The translations under genes were made by a program, and so were the position numbers. This document shows, one piece after another, positions 30,546 to 39,246 of a stretch of 64,000 bases of DNA. Below the pieces are notes generated by a model. The model did not search any database. It was not told where the DNA came from and worked only from the letters and a program-made list of their open reading frames with translations. The DNA is taken from positions 1,612,001-1,676,000 of the forward strand of contig NZ_CP029462.1 of assembly GCF_003367905.1 (NCBI RefSeq), read 5' to 3'. The stretch comes from Megasphaera stantonii. Lineage in GTDB: Bacteria; Bacillota; Negativicutes; Veillonellales; Megasphaeraceae. Each line of letters begins with the position of its first letter. Within the stretch, counting starts at the first letter, position 1.

Positions 30546-32660
30546 TTATTCTACACCCAGTGCCTTGAATACAGCGTCTTCCGGGCTGTTATAGAACAGG
30601 AGCTGGAAACTGCCTATGAGTTCTGGTGGTACTGTGCCCAGGTCAGCGGCGGAGGTGATGGGAAGTAGGATTTTTTTGGCGCCTGAGTCGAGGCATACTT
30701 GCAGGGTATTGGCGAGTTCATCGACTTTCATCAAGGTGCCGCTGATGGTGATTTCGCCGAGGGCGACGAGGGAACTTTGAACGGGTTTGTTCAGGGCGAT
30801 AGAACAGATAGCGATGAGTGTCGGTAGGGCCAGGTGATGGGTCATGCCGATGCCCTGTAGGTCCTGGTAGTTGATGATGTAGTCTTTGGCGGTCGTCGAG
30901 ATGGTGCCGCTGATACGCCTGCCATTGGCTTTTAGGTAGTTATAGGCAGTATTGACGGCTTCTTTGCATTCTCTGTCGCTGCCGATGCCGGTGCGTTCAA
31001 ATTTCCCGCTGCCCGGCAGCATCTGGCTTTCCAAGCGGAATACGCCAATCATGTTGTTTTTCCCATGGGAAACGGTATAGACCTGCCCGGGATTACAGAG
31101 GCCTTCAGGAATGAGTTTGCCGCCGCCTTGTTCCGGCACGGAGACATAGTGTTCTTCAAAGGTTTCGTTGTCGATGTAGGAAAAATTCACGTCGTAGAAT
31201 TCCATGCCGCCTAGCTTTTTGAGCTGTTCTTTGACGCGGCGGCGCATCTCCAGCGCCATTTGCAATACTTCTTCTACTTCGTCTTTGCTAAAACGGCCAT
31301 CAGGGTACAGCAACTTGATGTATCCGCCGACCATCTTGCGGACCGCAATAGTATCGCGCTGGTTCAGATTTTTCCCCAGCCGGAAATAGGCATCCAGGGC
31401 GTCACCATACTGCTCTTTTCGCAGTTCCCGCATGAATCCAGCCAGATAATCAGAAATGAATCCGTAATCGTCGGTGAAATGTTCAGGCCGGAATTTAGGG
31501 ATTTCCCAACCGGGGTTGTAGCCATGGATACGGTCGAGGAAAGCCGTGTCCATTCCCATTTCTGGCGGGAACGGGTCGAACAGACTCGACGTTTTCAGCA
31601 GGACATCGACAGACTGGTTGATATTGCCGACAAAGACCATCGATGCCGAAGCCGCTTTTTCTTCCTTGCCCCGGGCAAAGGATCCCGATGCCATATAGTC
31701 TTTCATGATCTGGATACCATCCTTGTCCTTGAATTTGATGCCGGCTACTTCATCAAAGGCAACACAGTCCCACAGGCCGACCAGTCCAATCTGATGGCTG
31801 GCCATGTTGTAAAAGAGGTTGGCTACCGTCGTCTGGCCGCCAGAAACGAGGATACTGTTCGGTGAAATTTCCTTGTATATATGTGATTTCCCTGTACTGC
31901 GCGGTCCCAGCTCACAGAGATTGAAATTATTTTCCACAAGCGGAATCATACGTGTAAGGAGCAGCCACTTTTCACGATATGACAGAGAGTCCGGCTCCAT
32001 ACCGGTCGAGCGCAGCATGACATCCATCCATTCTTCTTTAGTAAAAGCCTGACGGCCGCGCTTTAATTCATCCATGTCAACATGGGGCATCTGGATGGGC
32101 GTCAGATTGCGGATACTAATAGGATAGATGTTCTTCTGTCTCCGGTTATTTGACTGAGGGCTGTTTTCATTGGGCAGAATGATATCCAGGTTCTCCGTTC
32201 CTTCTGCGTCATAATTCAGCTGTACGATGCACCATATACCGCCGCACAAAAGGCGGTCGTATTTTTCCGGGTATTCATCAGCAATGGGGATTCCGGTCAG
32301 GCCCAGATTGGAAAATGAGGCTTCATAATAATCCTGCTTGATATTCAAGCTGACCGTAATCATATCGATGACGGTGTGGCTGCCGTGCTGACGTAGGACC
32401 GAGAGTACTTTCTGCGCTTCATCGGGACGCACAAAATTGGCAGATAAAATCTTTTTTACGTTTTCCACTCCCGCTTTGACGATTTCTTCATCGTCAGAGC
32501 TGCAATACTGACCTAATAGAAATTCCAAGACGTACACAGGGACATTGGCCCCTTCTTTGATTTTCTTCGTCAAATCCTTGCGGACGATTTTTCCTGGGAA
32601 ATGAGTCTTCAATTTCTGGCGGATTTCTTCCCGGTTGGTGGTTCCACCTGCTGTCTCCAT
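30546..32660 (-). CDS. brxL: BREX type 1 AAA+/Lon-like protein BrxL
   Basis: A 704-residue protein. The N-terminal region is BrxL-specific (VLEFLLGQYCSSDDEEI). The AAA+ domain has Walker A GPRSTGKSH at about residues 244-252 and Walker B in DCVAFDEVAG. The C-terminal domain resembles the Lon protease fold (ISGTLMKVDELANTLQVCLDSGAKKILLP), but the usual catalytic Ser in GPSAG and Lys in GGLKEK are not visible at the matching places. BrxL is a DNA-binding motor needed for phage restriction in several type 1 BREX systems. It is the last gene of the BREX operon, 24 bases after pglZ. Confidence 0.94.
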   Translation of the reverse strand: METAGGTTNREEIRQKLKTHFPGKIVRKDLTKKIKEGANVPVYVLEFLLGQYCSSDDEEIVKAGVENVKKILSANFVRPDEAQKVLSVLRQHGSHTVIDMITVSLNIKQDYYEASFSNLGLTGIPIADEYPEKYDRLLCGGIWCIVQLNYDAEGTENLDIILPNENSPQSNNRRQKNIYPISIRNLTPIQMPHVDMDELKRGRQAFTKEEWMDVMLRSTGMEPDSLSYREKWLLLTRMIPLVENNFNLCELGPRSTGKSHIYKEISPNSILVSGGQTTVANLFYNMASHQIGLVGLWDCVAFDEVAGIKFKDKDGIQIMKDYMASGSFARGKEEKAASASMVFVGNINQSVDVLLKTSSLFDPFPPEMGMDTAFLDRIHGYNPGWEIPKFRPEHFTDDYGFISDYLAGFMRELRKEQYGDALDAYFRLGKNLNQRDTIAVRKMVGGYIKLLYPDGRFSKDEVEEVLQMALEMRRRVKEQLKKLGGMEFYDVNFSYIDNETFEEHYVSVPEQGGGKLIPEGLCNPGQVYTVSHGKNNMIGVFRLESQMLPGSGKFERTGIGSDRECKEAVNTAYNYLKANGRRISGTISTTAKDYIINYQDLQGIGMTHHLALPTLIAICSIALNKPVQSSLVALGEITISGTLMKVDELANTLQVCLDSGAKKILLPITSAADLGTVPPELIGSFQLLFYNSPEDAVFKALGVE

Positions 32661-32684
32661 ATCAATCCTTCCTCTCTGTGTTCA

Positions 32685-35210
32685 TCACAAATCAAAGCCG
32701 AAGTCCCCTGCAAAGGGAAGATCCATGATGAACGGATGGCGGAATACGACTATGCCTGTTTCCACATTTTTGATGACCAGGAAATATGACTGGTTAATAT
32801 CATAGTCCTGATTTTTGAACGTAAAACGGAGCCGGAATGTCCGCTTTGCCGGGTCTTCTTCCCGGCTATCGGCTACATAGGTGATTTCATTAGAAATAGG
32901 CTGGCCTTCAGCATCCATAAAGCCTATTAAATACGTGGCTTCCTTGACAGCATCTCCGATAGGTTCCGACTGGATAAAATCTAATGTCGTAATGAGGTTC
33001 GTAATCTTACTGATGGTGTTAATGAAACGGACTTGTACCGTCCGCATATCAGCCTTGCCCCGTTCCATATGGACCTCAATGACCGGGACCAGCATTTCCT
33101 GCGGCGAAGAACCACCGTGTACATAATTCTGACCGCCGCTGCCCCGCGTTTTGAAGACGCTTGTCCCAATGGGGAAAGAAACCATGCGGCTGTCCTCGTT
33201 CCCCAGCAGATAGCCGAGATTCAGGTTCTGTACACCATCTTCTTGAATTCCTTCCTGCGAGATGATGTAACGCCGTTTCACAATATCATGATGATGAACG
33301 TTGCCGATTTTATCCGATTCCTGCACCTTATTGCGCTTATAAATGAACCCATGGTCTGCCGTCACGATGAAATGATGTGTATTAGCCCCGTTATGGACTT
33401 TCTCGATGAAATCCAGGATTTCTTTCACGGCTTCTTCACAGGCCTGGAACACTTCATCCTCGGCATGTTCGCCGCGGACATCTATCTGGTCATGATATAC
33501 GTAAATGACTTGCTGGCCCGTGAAAATATCCCGCATATCCCGTGTTTTCATGTGTTTCAGATCATCAAAGGATACACAGCGGGCCAGCGGCTGCCGGGCC
33601 TGTAATGCTTTTTCCCGGCTCTGGATGTCGATACAGTATGCCCCGTCGACGAGTTCTTTCCCTTCCGGGGACAATTCCAGCTTCTGATGGGGCAGGAGAG
33701 CCGACATGCCTAGCCGTGTATATGATGGTAAGGTGCTGAGCATAGCCTCAATTTTCACTTCGCTGCGGGGATTATCGGCCAGGCGGTCAAAGAGTTCCCG
33801 CCCTGTCTCATAACGCATCGCATCGGAAATAATGACTACGACCCGGTCTTTGCTGTTAGCTACATAATGGTCATAGAAATCACGTTGCAGGGGAATCACC
33901 GACAAAACCTTATCTTCCATGATTCCCGCATTCCATTCCGGCAATAATTTGCCCAAGTATTCATTAGTGTATATATTTTCAATCAATATACGCAACGGTT
34001 CATAGGCACTGGCATCAGCAAGTTTATCTAAGTGATAATAAAAATGGCGATAATCTGTATCAATCTGGTACAAATGATTTTTATAGTCTTTGATAATATT
34101 CTGGAAACCATCAGGATATGACTGTCTTGTCAACATTTCCAATCTGATGGCACAGATAAACATGTCATATATATGTTCCCGCTGTTGGCCGAAATGTGTC
34201 TTTTTGCGAAATTCGCAGAGTGCCGGAATACGATAATCACCCAAATGCGCATCCACGTCTTCAGCTTCCAGCCGACCGGCGATCCACTGGATCAGCAGCG
34301 TATCGACATCAGCAAAGCAGCCGCAGGCAATTAAGCTTTCCAGAGGGTACGTTTTCAGTGAATCTGCGACATGGAGCTGTTGGCTGGCAAAGAGCGATAA
34401 CCTATCAAAAACAGCCTGATAAACGACGCTGTTCATCATGCTGTCCAGGAAAGCAATGGCATTGCCGGTCTTGCGCATTTTGAAAGGTTCCCAACTATTG
34501 GGTACGGTTTCCATGATTTCATGAGCGGCACAGGTCACAAACAGAGCCAGTACCAGCTTGGCTATGCTCGGATTTTCCCAGGCCAGGCCAAAATGGCGGG
34601 CGCACAAATCCCAAAAAGAATCCATCAAATCATACCGGGCTAATTCGTTAAAAATTCGATGGTTTTCCTGGCTTTCTTCATCAAGGACGATGCGCAGTGC
34701 TTCTTCGAGTGAACACGTCCGGGCGCCTGCCAGGGCACATATCATACCCAGGCGAATCGTCGTTCCATCGTACTGGCTGATACCTAGATCATAAAACTTC
34801 TTCGTCCGCTCCTTGTTGGCAAAAAAGCGAATATGCGCCTCCAGGACCGGCTTCCATTCTTCACCGATGCCGAGGTCGACAGCGAGCAAAGAAGCCCGGT
34901 CTGCGTAAAATCGCCGCGAATAAAGCAGGATATCTTCCAAATGATTCTCATGGACGTCGGGCTTGGAGAATGGGGCATAAATAAGGTAATTCGTGGTTCG
35001 GTCTTCGCGTTCGAGGAAGAGTTTGGTAGCAAACTGATTATCCGGCATAAGATGCAGGATTTTTGCATTATCCAGTTGCAATGAATCTACATCTTCGGCA
35101 AATTCAGCCCGATCATCATACCAAAAGACCAGTTTCCGGTTTTCGTCTCCACTTGTACGAAACTCTTCATTAAGTCTGTCTTCTATTTGCTTGAGATTTA
35201 ATTCTGCCAT
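32685..35210 (-). CDS. pglZ: BREX phosphatase-like protein PglZ (BrxZ)
   Basis: An 841-residue PglZ-domain protein of the alkaline phosphatase superfamily. The metal-site segments VVVIISDAMRYETGRELFDRL and HFIVTADHGFIYKRN are present in the order expected. Start at 35210 behind GAGGG; a TTG six codons upstream is unlikely. PglZ is required for BREX methylation and defence and interacts with the other BREX proteins. It follows pglX, but a 236-base spacer with a tandem repeat intervenes, unusual in an otherwise tight operon. Confidence 0.94.
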   Translation of the reverse strand: MAELNLKQIEDRLNEEFRTSGDENRKLVFWYDDRAEFAEDVDSLQLDNAKILHLMPDNQFATKLFLEREDRTTNYLIYAPFSKPDVHENHLEDILLYSRRFYADRASLLAVDLGIGEEWKPVLEAHIRFFANKERTKKFYDLGISQYDGTTIRLGMICALAGARTCSLEEALRIVLDEESQENHRIFNELARYDLMDSFWDLCARHFGLAWENPSIAKLVLALFVTCAAHEIMETVPNSWEPFKMRKTGNAIAFLDSMMNSVVYQAVFDRLSLFASQQLHVADSLKTYPLESLIACGCFADVDTLLIQWIAGRLEAEDVDAHLGDYRIPALCEFRKKTHFGQQREHIYDMFICAIRLEMLTRQSYPDGFQNIIKDYKNHLYQIDTDYRHFYYHLDKLADASAYEPLRILIENIYTNEYLGKLLPEWNAGIMEDKVLSVIPLQRDFYDHYVANSKDRVVVIISDAMRYETGRELFDRLADNPRSEVKIEAMLSTLPSYTRLGMSALLPHQKLELSPEGKELVDGAYCIDIQSREKALQARQPLARCVSFDDLKHMKTRDMRDIFTGQQVIYVYHDQIDVRGEHAEDEVFQACEEAVKEILDFIEKVHNGANTHHFIVTADHGFIYKRNKVQESDKIGNVHHHDIVKRRYIISQEGIQEDGVQNLNLGYLLGNEDSRMVSFPIGTSVFKTRGSGGQNYVHGGSSPQEMLVPVIEVHMERGKADMRTVQVRFINTISKITNLITTLDFIQSEPIGDAVKEATYLIGFMDAEGQPISNEITYVADSREEDPAKRTFRLRFTFKNQDYDINQSYFLVIKNVETGIVVFRHPFIMDLPFAGDFGFDL

Positions 35211-35228
35211 AATTCCCTCGTTCCTCAA

Positions 35229-35436
35229 AAGATAATTAAAAGATAATCAAAAGATAGTGCCATGCTTTTAAGCCGCTTGGTTATCAGCTTTTTTCGCAGT
35301 TTCTTGCGTATAATTTTCGAATTTCGAAAGATATTCAAAAGATAATCAAAAGATAGCCAATACCTTTTGAACCGCTTAGTTATCCGCTTTTTTTGCGTTC
35401 TCTCGCGTATAATTTTCGAACTTCGAAAGATAATCA
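35229..35436 (-). repeat. Two-copy tandem repeat (about 99 bp) between pglX and pglZ
   Basis: Two similar copies of about 99 bases with a partial third. Each contains AGATAATCAAAAGATAG, a CCGCTT-GTTATC-GCTTTTTT block and TATAATTTTCGAA-TTCGAAAGATA. A frame on the minus strand stays open through both copies with a 33-residue Lys/Arg-rich repeat, but it starts at TTG and has no ribosome site. Role unknown; the TTCGAA-TTCGAA steps could bind a protein. Confidence 0.75.
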
Positions 35437-35446
35437 AAAGATAGCG

Positions 35447-38400
35447 CTATTGTTCATGGGGCCATTCCGTGAGGTATTCGTGCCAGAGGGAGTCTTTGGA
35501 CATGATGGCTTTGGAGTCGGCTAATACTTCGTAGAATTGGCCGTCCCGGCCGGTCTGGGCTTTGCGGTAGTTGATTTTCACGCCATCGTCCAGGTCGAGG
35601 TGAATCTGGTCCAGGGCCAGGTGGCCCAGCTTGGCATCGTAGTCCTGACATTCCTTGATCTGTTTTTTCATCTTCTCCAGCCGCTTTTCCGCTACCGATA
35701 CTTCATGGGCCGAATGGCTGTGATCGATAACATCCTGCATGCGGTTGACTTCATTGCTGTAAATCCGTTCCATGCGGTGGAGATAATCGGCACGAACGCG
35801 CCCTATGGTGTTTTCATCGTAGCGATGGAGATAGACGAGAGCTTTAAAGCCATTTTCTTTACCACTGTCAAAGAGCCAGTAAATCGGCCGTTTCTGATAG
35901 GTCTTGCAGTGATCCTTATAGAAATTCTTGAGGAAATAGTTGCGGAGCTTTTCTCTGGAAGTGGTGCCCCTGGTCCCCAGAGCATCGGTGAGAAATGCCA
36001 AGTTGGCTTCAAAGTTTTCCCGGCCAAAGGCCTTTTTCAGCCAGGCGCAGATGAAGGACGACAGGTCGTCGTCAAAATACTCTTCGTCGGTAATGGGCAC
36101 GATGTTGTCGTTGTCAGGAATAAAGGTCTGGTATTTACCGGCATCCCATTCACCGCCAGCATAGGCCAGACCCGGCGTGTCCAGAGAATAGCGGCCGAAG
36201 AGACAGCCTACGGCATAGGACAAGAGGGACTTCATGACGTCTTCCTTCGTCAGGACATACGGGCTCACTTTACTTTTAGTTTTCCCTTTTTCATCTGTTT
36301 CCTTTTTATACATACTTTGCGGAATGTCTTTCTTAGAATCAAAGATTCGATGAACCGTAATATCATAATCAGCAACTTCTGGGTTCAATTCACTCTGTAG
36401 ACCATAGATGTCGATGAAAATGCGGTTCAGTTCTTCTTCGTTGTCTTGGAGAATGTCGAAACGGTCCTCGCAAATGGCCTTGAACTGTTCATACCGTTCG
36501 GCCAGCGTCGGCTGTTTTGCTGTAATCAAGCCGGCCATATCCAAAGCAGATGGAGCCAATAGCGGATGAGTCTGGAAATCCCATGACGTTTCAAAGGAAT
36601 CCCAATCTGTTTGAGATATCTCTATATTTTGTTGAACTAAATTAGTAGTCTTTGTAGACTCAAAATTATATTTAAGTATAGGAATTTTAGGAATCTGTCC
36701 TGTGCTATAATGCAACCCTTGGCAAATTAAATTAGCAAATATCTGAAAAACCTTAGAATTCATATAGCCCAAGAAATACCATAACTGATTATTCGGAAAA
36801 TACATTGGTCCAGCATCAGCATAAATATATCCACTACTAACATACCTCGCACTGAAAAGATTAGTTGATACATCACTCCAAGTTATGCCTTCATGAAAAT
36901 ATGTATCAGTATTTTTAACTACGAATTCTGGCGACTTTAGATAAGGATATTTTGACATTACAGTTTTTTTAATTTCAGCTCCATCATTTTGGTAGTTGAC
37001 AATATATTCTTTATTAGGATACCAACGTTTAAAACTCCCTCCTTTAATATATGGATACCACTTTACATATTTATCAAACGTGTATTGACAAGATGTTCTA
37101 GAAAAACCTATATTATCAAATACAACTTCACTCCAAAAACGTAAAAATCTATTATTATCTGATGTACCTAATCCTTGGCGTGCTGTACCAAATGAAGATA
37201 AAAAAAATCCATTATTCAATATCTTTAATTGTTGATTGCTAAGCCAATAAGCTATGATAGTGCCAGGAATTTTGACAAAGCGTTTCATTTTAGCAATATA
37301 GCAATTATTTCTAGAAAGGAACATTTTTGCTTTGCTATTCTCGCTCTTACCCTCAATAAGCTGACAATAAGTTCCCTCATAATCTACAATATTTCCATTG
37401 AAAAGAATAAAACTGGTAGTCTGTACAACTTCCCCACCGATTTCATCAAAAGCACGTGGCCCTAAATGGGCCATATTGACAATGGTCTTCTGTAGCACTT
37501 TTTCCCGCAGCTTTTCATAGCTGGAAAGGAACATCCAGGCGTGCTGGGTAATCATGGCCTGATAACCATTTGGCTTAATCATAGCCCCACATTGTTCAAT
37601 GAAGACGGCAAAGAGGTCGCTCTTGCTATCAGGATAATTATCCTTGACATACTTCGACAACTTAGCATCCATACCGCCACTGCCCATATAGGGGGGATTG
37701 GTCACGACGACATCATATTTTCTGGATAACAGCTTGGCCTGACTGATGAGTTTGGGCATTTTGTCAGCCATTTCATCAGCCCAGGCGGCAAAGAGGATGT
37801 TTTCCGAACCCTTCTGCCGGATTTCTTCCAGATAGTCCTGGAGATTATCATAATCTGTCGGTTCTACCTTGAGGATGGAGCCATATTCTTTGGCATCATG
37901 GAATAGGTCAATCAATTCATCAGCCTGTGCGATATAAGTTTGGTCTAGTGTCAATTGGCCAAAATCACTGCCGGAAAAAGCTTTCCACGTAGATAAGCCA
38001 TTGCTTTCTTCGATGGCATAGACATGGGGCTGGATGCCCCGGCTCAGGAAACGTCGGTCATACTGGCGGGCTTTCATCATGACGGCAAAATAAGCCAGCT
38101 GGGCAGCCCGTTCATCAATATCGAGGCCATAAAGATTATGTTCGACAATACTGATAGCGGCATCACGGTCACGATAGCCCCGGCTCCGATAGATTTGCAT
38201 GAGCACATCAAACATATAGACCAGGATATGGCCACTGCCACAGCAAGGATCGAGGCAGGTCAGGTCTTCCGGATTGAGCTTACTGTGTTCGGCATATATT
38301 TGATTCAGCTGTTCCTGGACGGATTCTTCTTGTTCGGCTTCGTCAAGATAATATTTCCATTTCCCTTTGAGAACTTCATCGGGATGGCCTTCTATCCACA

Positions 38401-39226
38401 ACCGTCCCAGGGAATTTTCTACCATGTAGCGGACGATCCAGTCCGGCGTAAACAGCTGGGTAGCAGCCGGGATATCTTCTTTCTTTATTTTTTCACTGCT
38501 CTTACGGGCAAAGACTTTGTCCTTCGGTTCTGTATTGTAATACTGATAGAGCCAGCCGATAATCTGCACCTGGTCCCGGAAATCGTCTTCGGGGATATCA
38601 TGGACGAGATGCAAGACGACGCCGTCCCGGTCAGAAATGGAGAGGGTAAGCAGAAGTTCCGTATAGTCGGCGATTTTTTCAAATAACATAGGCAAGGGTT
38701 CATTTAGGGCATTACATTCCTTGAGAAACAGCATACGGAACAGGTCGTCAGTCTGATTATTCATTTTCCAATCTACGATTTGCCGTGATTCATCTTCACT
38801 AAACGTCAAGTCCGAATCGAACGGCGACGTTACCAGATCCGGTTCGATTTTTTCCGGGATCTTCGAAGACAAGACACGGGCAGACAAGTAGTTATTGACT
38901 TCCATGAACCGGATGGCAATGAGACGATTGAACCAGGTATAGGCAGTTTCTTCCATGATATGAGAAAAAGCTTCCGGATAGGTACTTTCTTTCGCTTTTT
39001 CCTGAATGACGGCCACGAGATTTTTCCGCTGAGTGATAGCATCCCCAGTAATCGCTGAAGGTTCTTTTAAGCCGATATCGAAGAATTGGGCATCCTTCGT
39101 CGACTGAGGCAACGGGGCCTGTATCCCTTTATCGGTGATGCCCAGGAGCCGTGCTCTATATATGCTGTCGGCAATAAGTTTGTTTCTCGCCCAGATGGCA
39201 AATTTTTTTATGGCCGTTTTATCCAT
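35447..39226 (-). CDS. pglX: BREX adenine-specific DNA methyltransferase PglX (BrxX)
   Basis: A 1259-residue N6-adenine methyltransferase that marks host DNA at a BREX motif and directs defence. The SAM site is LDPCCGSGHILVYMFDVL (about residues 325-342), followed by NLYGLDIDERAAQLA, and the catalytic motif is VVVTNPPYMGSGG at about 513-525. The middle to C-terminal target-recognition region, encoded by about 36,600-37,440, is markedly more AT-rich than both flanks, as if it had been swapped. The recognition sequence cannot be read. Full length for the family, no frameshift. Confidence 0.96.
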   Translation of the reverse strand: MDKTAIKKFAIWARNKLIADSIYRARLLGITDKGIQAPLPQSTKDAQFFDIGLKEPSAITGDAITQRKNLVAVIQEKAKESTYPEAFSHIMEETAYTWFNRLIAIRFMEVNNYLSARVLSSKIPEKIEPDLVTSPFDSDLTFSEDESRQIVDWKMNNQTDDLFRMLFLKECNALNEPLPMLFEKIADYTELLLTLSISDRDGVVLHLVHDIPEDDFRDQVQIIGWLYQYYNTEPKDKVFARKSSEKIKKEDIPAATQLFTPDWIVRYMVENSLGRLWIEGHPDEVLKGKWKYYLDEAEQEESVQEQLNQIYAEHSKLNPEDLTCLDPCCGSGHILVYMFDVLMQIYRSRGYRDRDAAISIVEHNLYGLDIDERAAQLAYFAVMMKARQYDRRFLSRGIQPHVYAIEESNGLSTWKAFSGSDFGQLTLDQTYIAQADELIDLFHDAKEYGSILKVEPTDYDNLQDYLEEIRQKGSENILFAAWADEMADKMPKLISQAKLLSRKYDVVVTNPPYMGSGGMDAKLSKYVKDNYPDSKSDLFAVFIEQCGAMIKPNGYQAMITQHAWMFLSSYEKLREKVLQKTIVNMAHLGPRAFDEIGGEVVQTTSFILFNGNIVDYEGTYCQLIEGKSENSKAKMFLSRNNCYIAKMKRFVKIPGTIIAYWLSNQQLKILNNGFFLSSFGTARQGLGTSDNNRFLRFWSEVVFDNIGFSRTSCQYTFDKYVKWYPYIKGGSFKRWYPNKEYIVNYQNDGAEIKKTVMSKYPYLKSPEFVVKNTDTYFHEGITWSDVSTNLFSARYVSSGYIYADAGPMYFPNNQLWYFLGYMNSKVFQIFANLICQGLHYSTGQIPKIPILKYNFESTKTTNLVQQNIEISQTDWDSFETSWDFQTHPLLAPSALDMAGLITAKQPTLAERYEQFKAICEDRFDILQDNEEELNRIFIDIYGLQSELNPEVADYDITVHRIFDSKKDIPQSMYKKETDEKGKTKSKVSPYVLTKEDVMKSLLSYAVGCLFGRYSLDTPGLAYAGGEWDAGKYQTFIPDNDNIVPITDEEYFDDDLSSFICAWLKKAFGRENFEANLAFLTDALGTRGTTSREKLRNYFLKNFYKDHCKTYQKRPIYWLFDSGKENGFKALVYLHRYDENTIGRVRADYLHRMERIYSNEVNRMQDVIDHSHSAHEVSVAEKRLEKMKKQIKECQDYDAKLGHLALDQIHLDLDDGVKINYRKAQTGRDGQFYEVLADSKAIMSKDSLWHEYLTEWPHEQ

Positions 39227-39246
39227 GATATCTCTGTCCTTCCTGA

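Noticed and set aside
35225-35437. 70-residue Lys/Arg-rich repeated frame between pglX and pglZ
   Set aside because: It starts at TTG without a ribosome site and simply follows the tandem DNA repeat. I treat it as non-coding.
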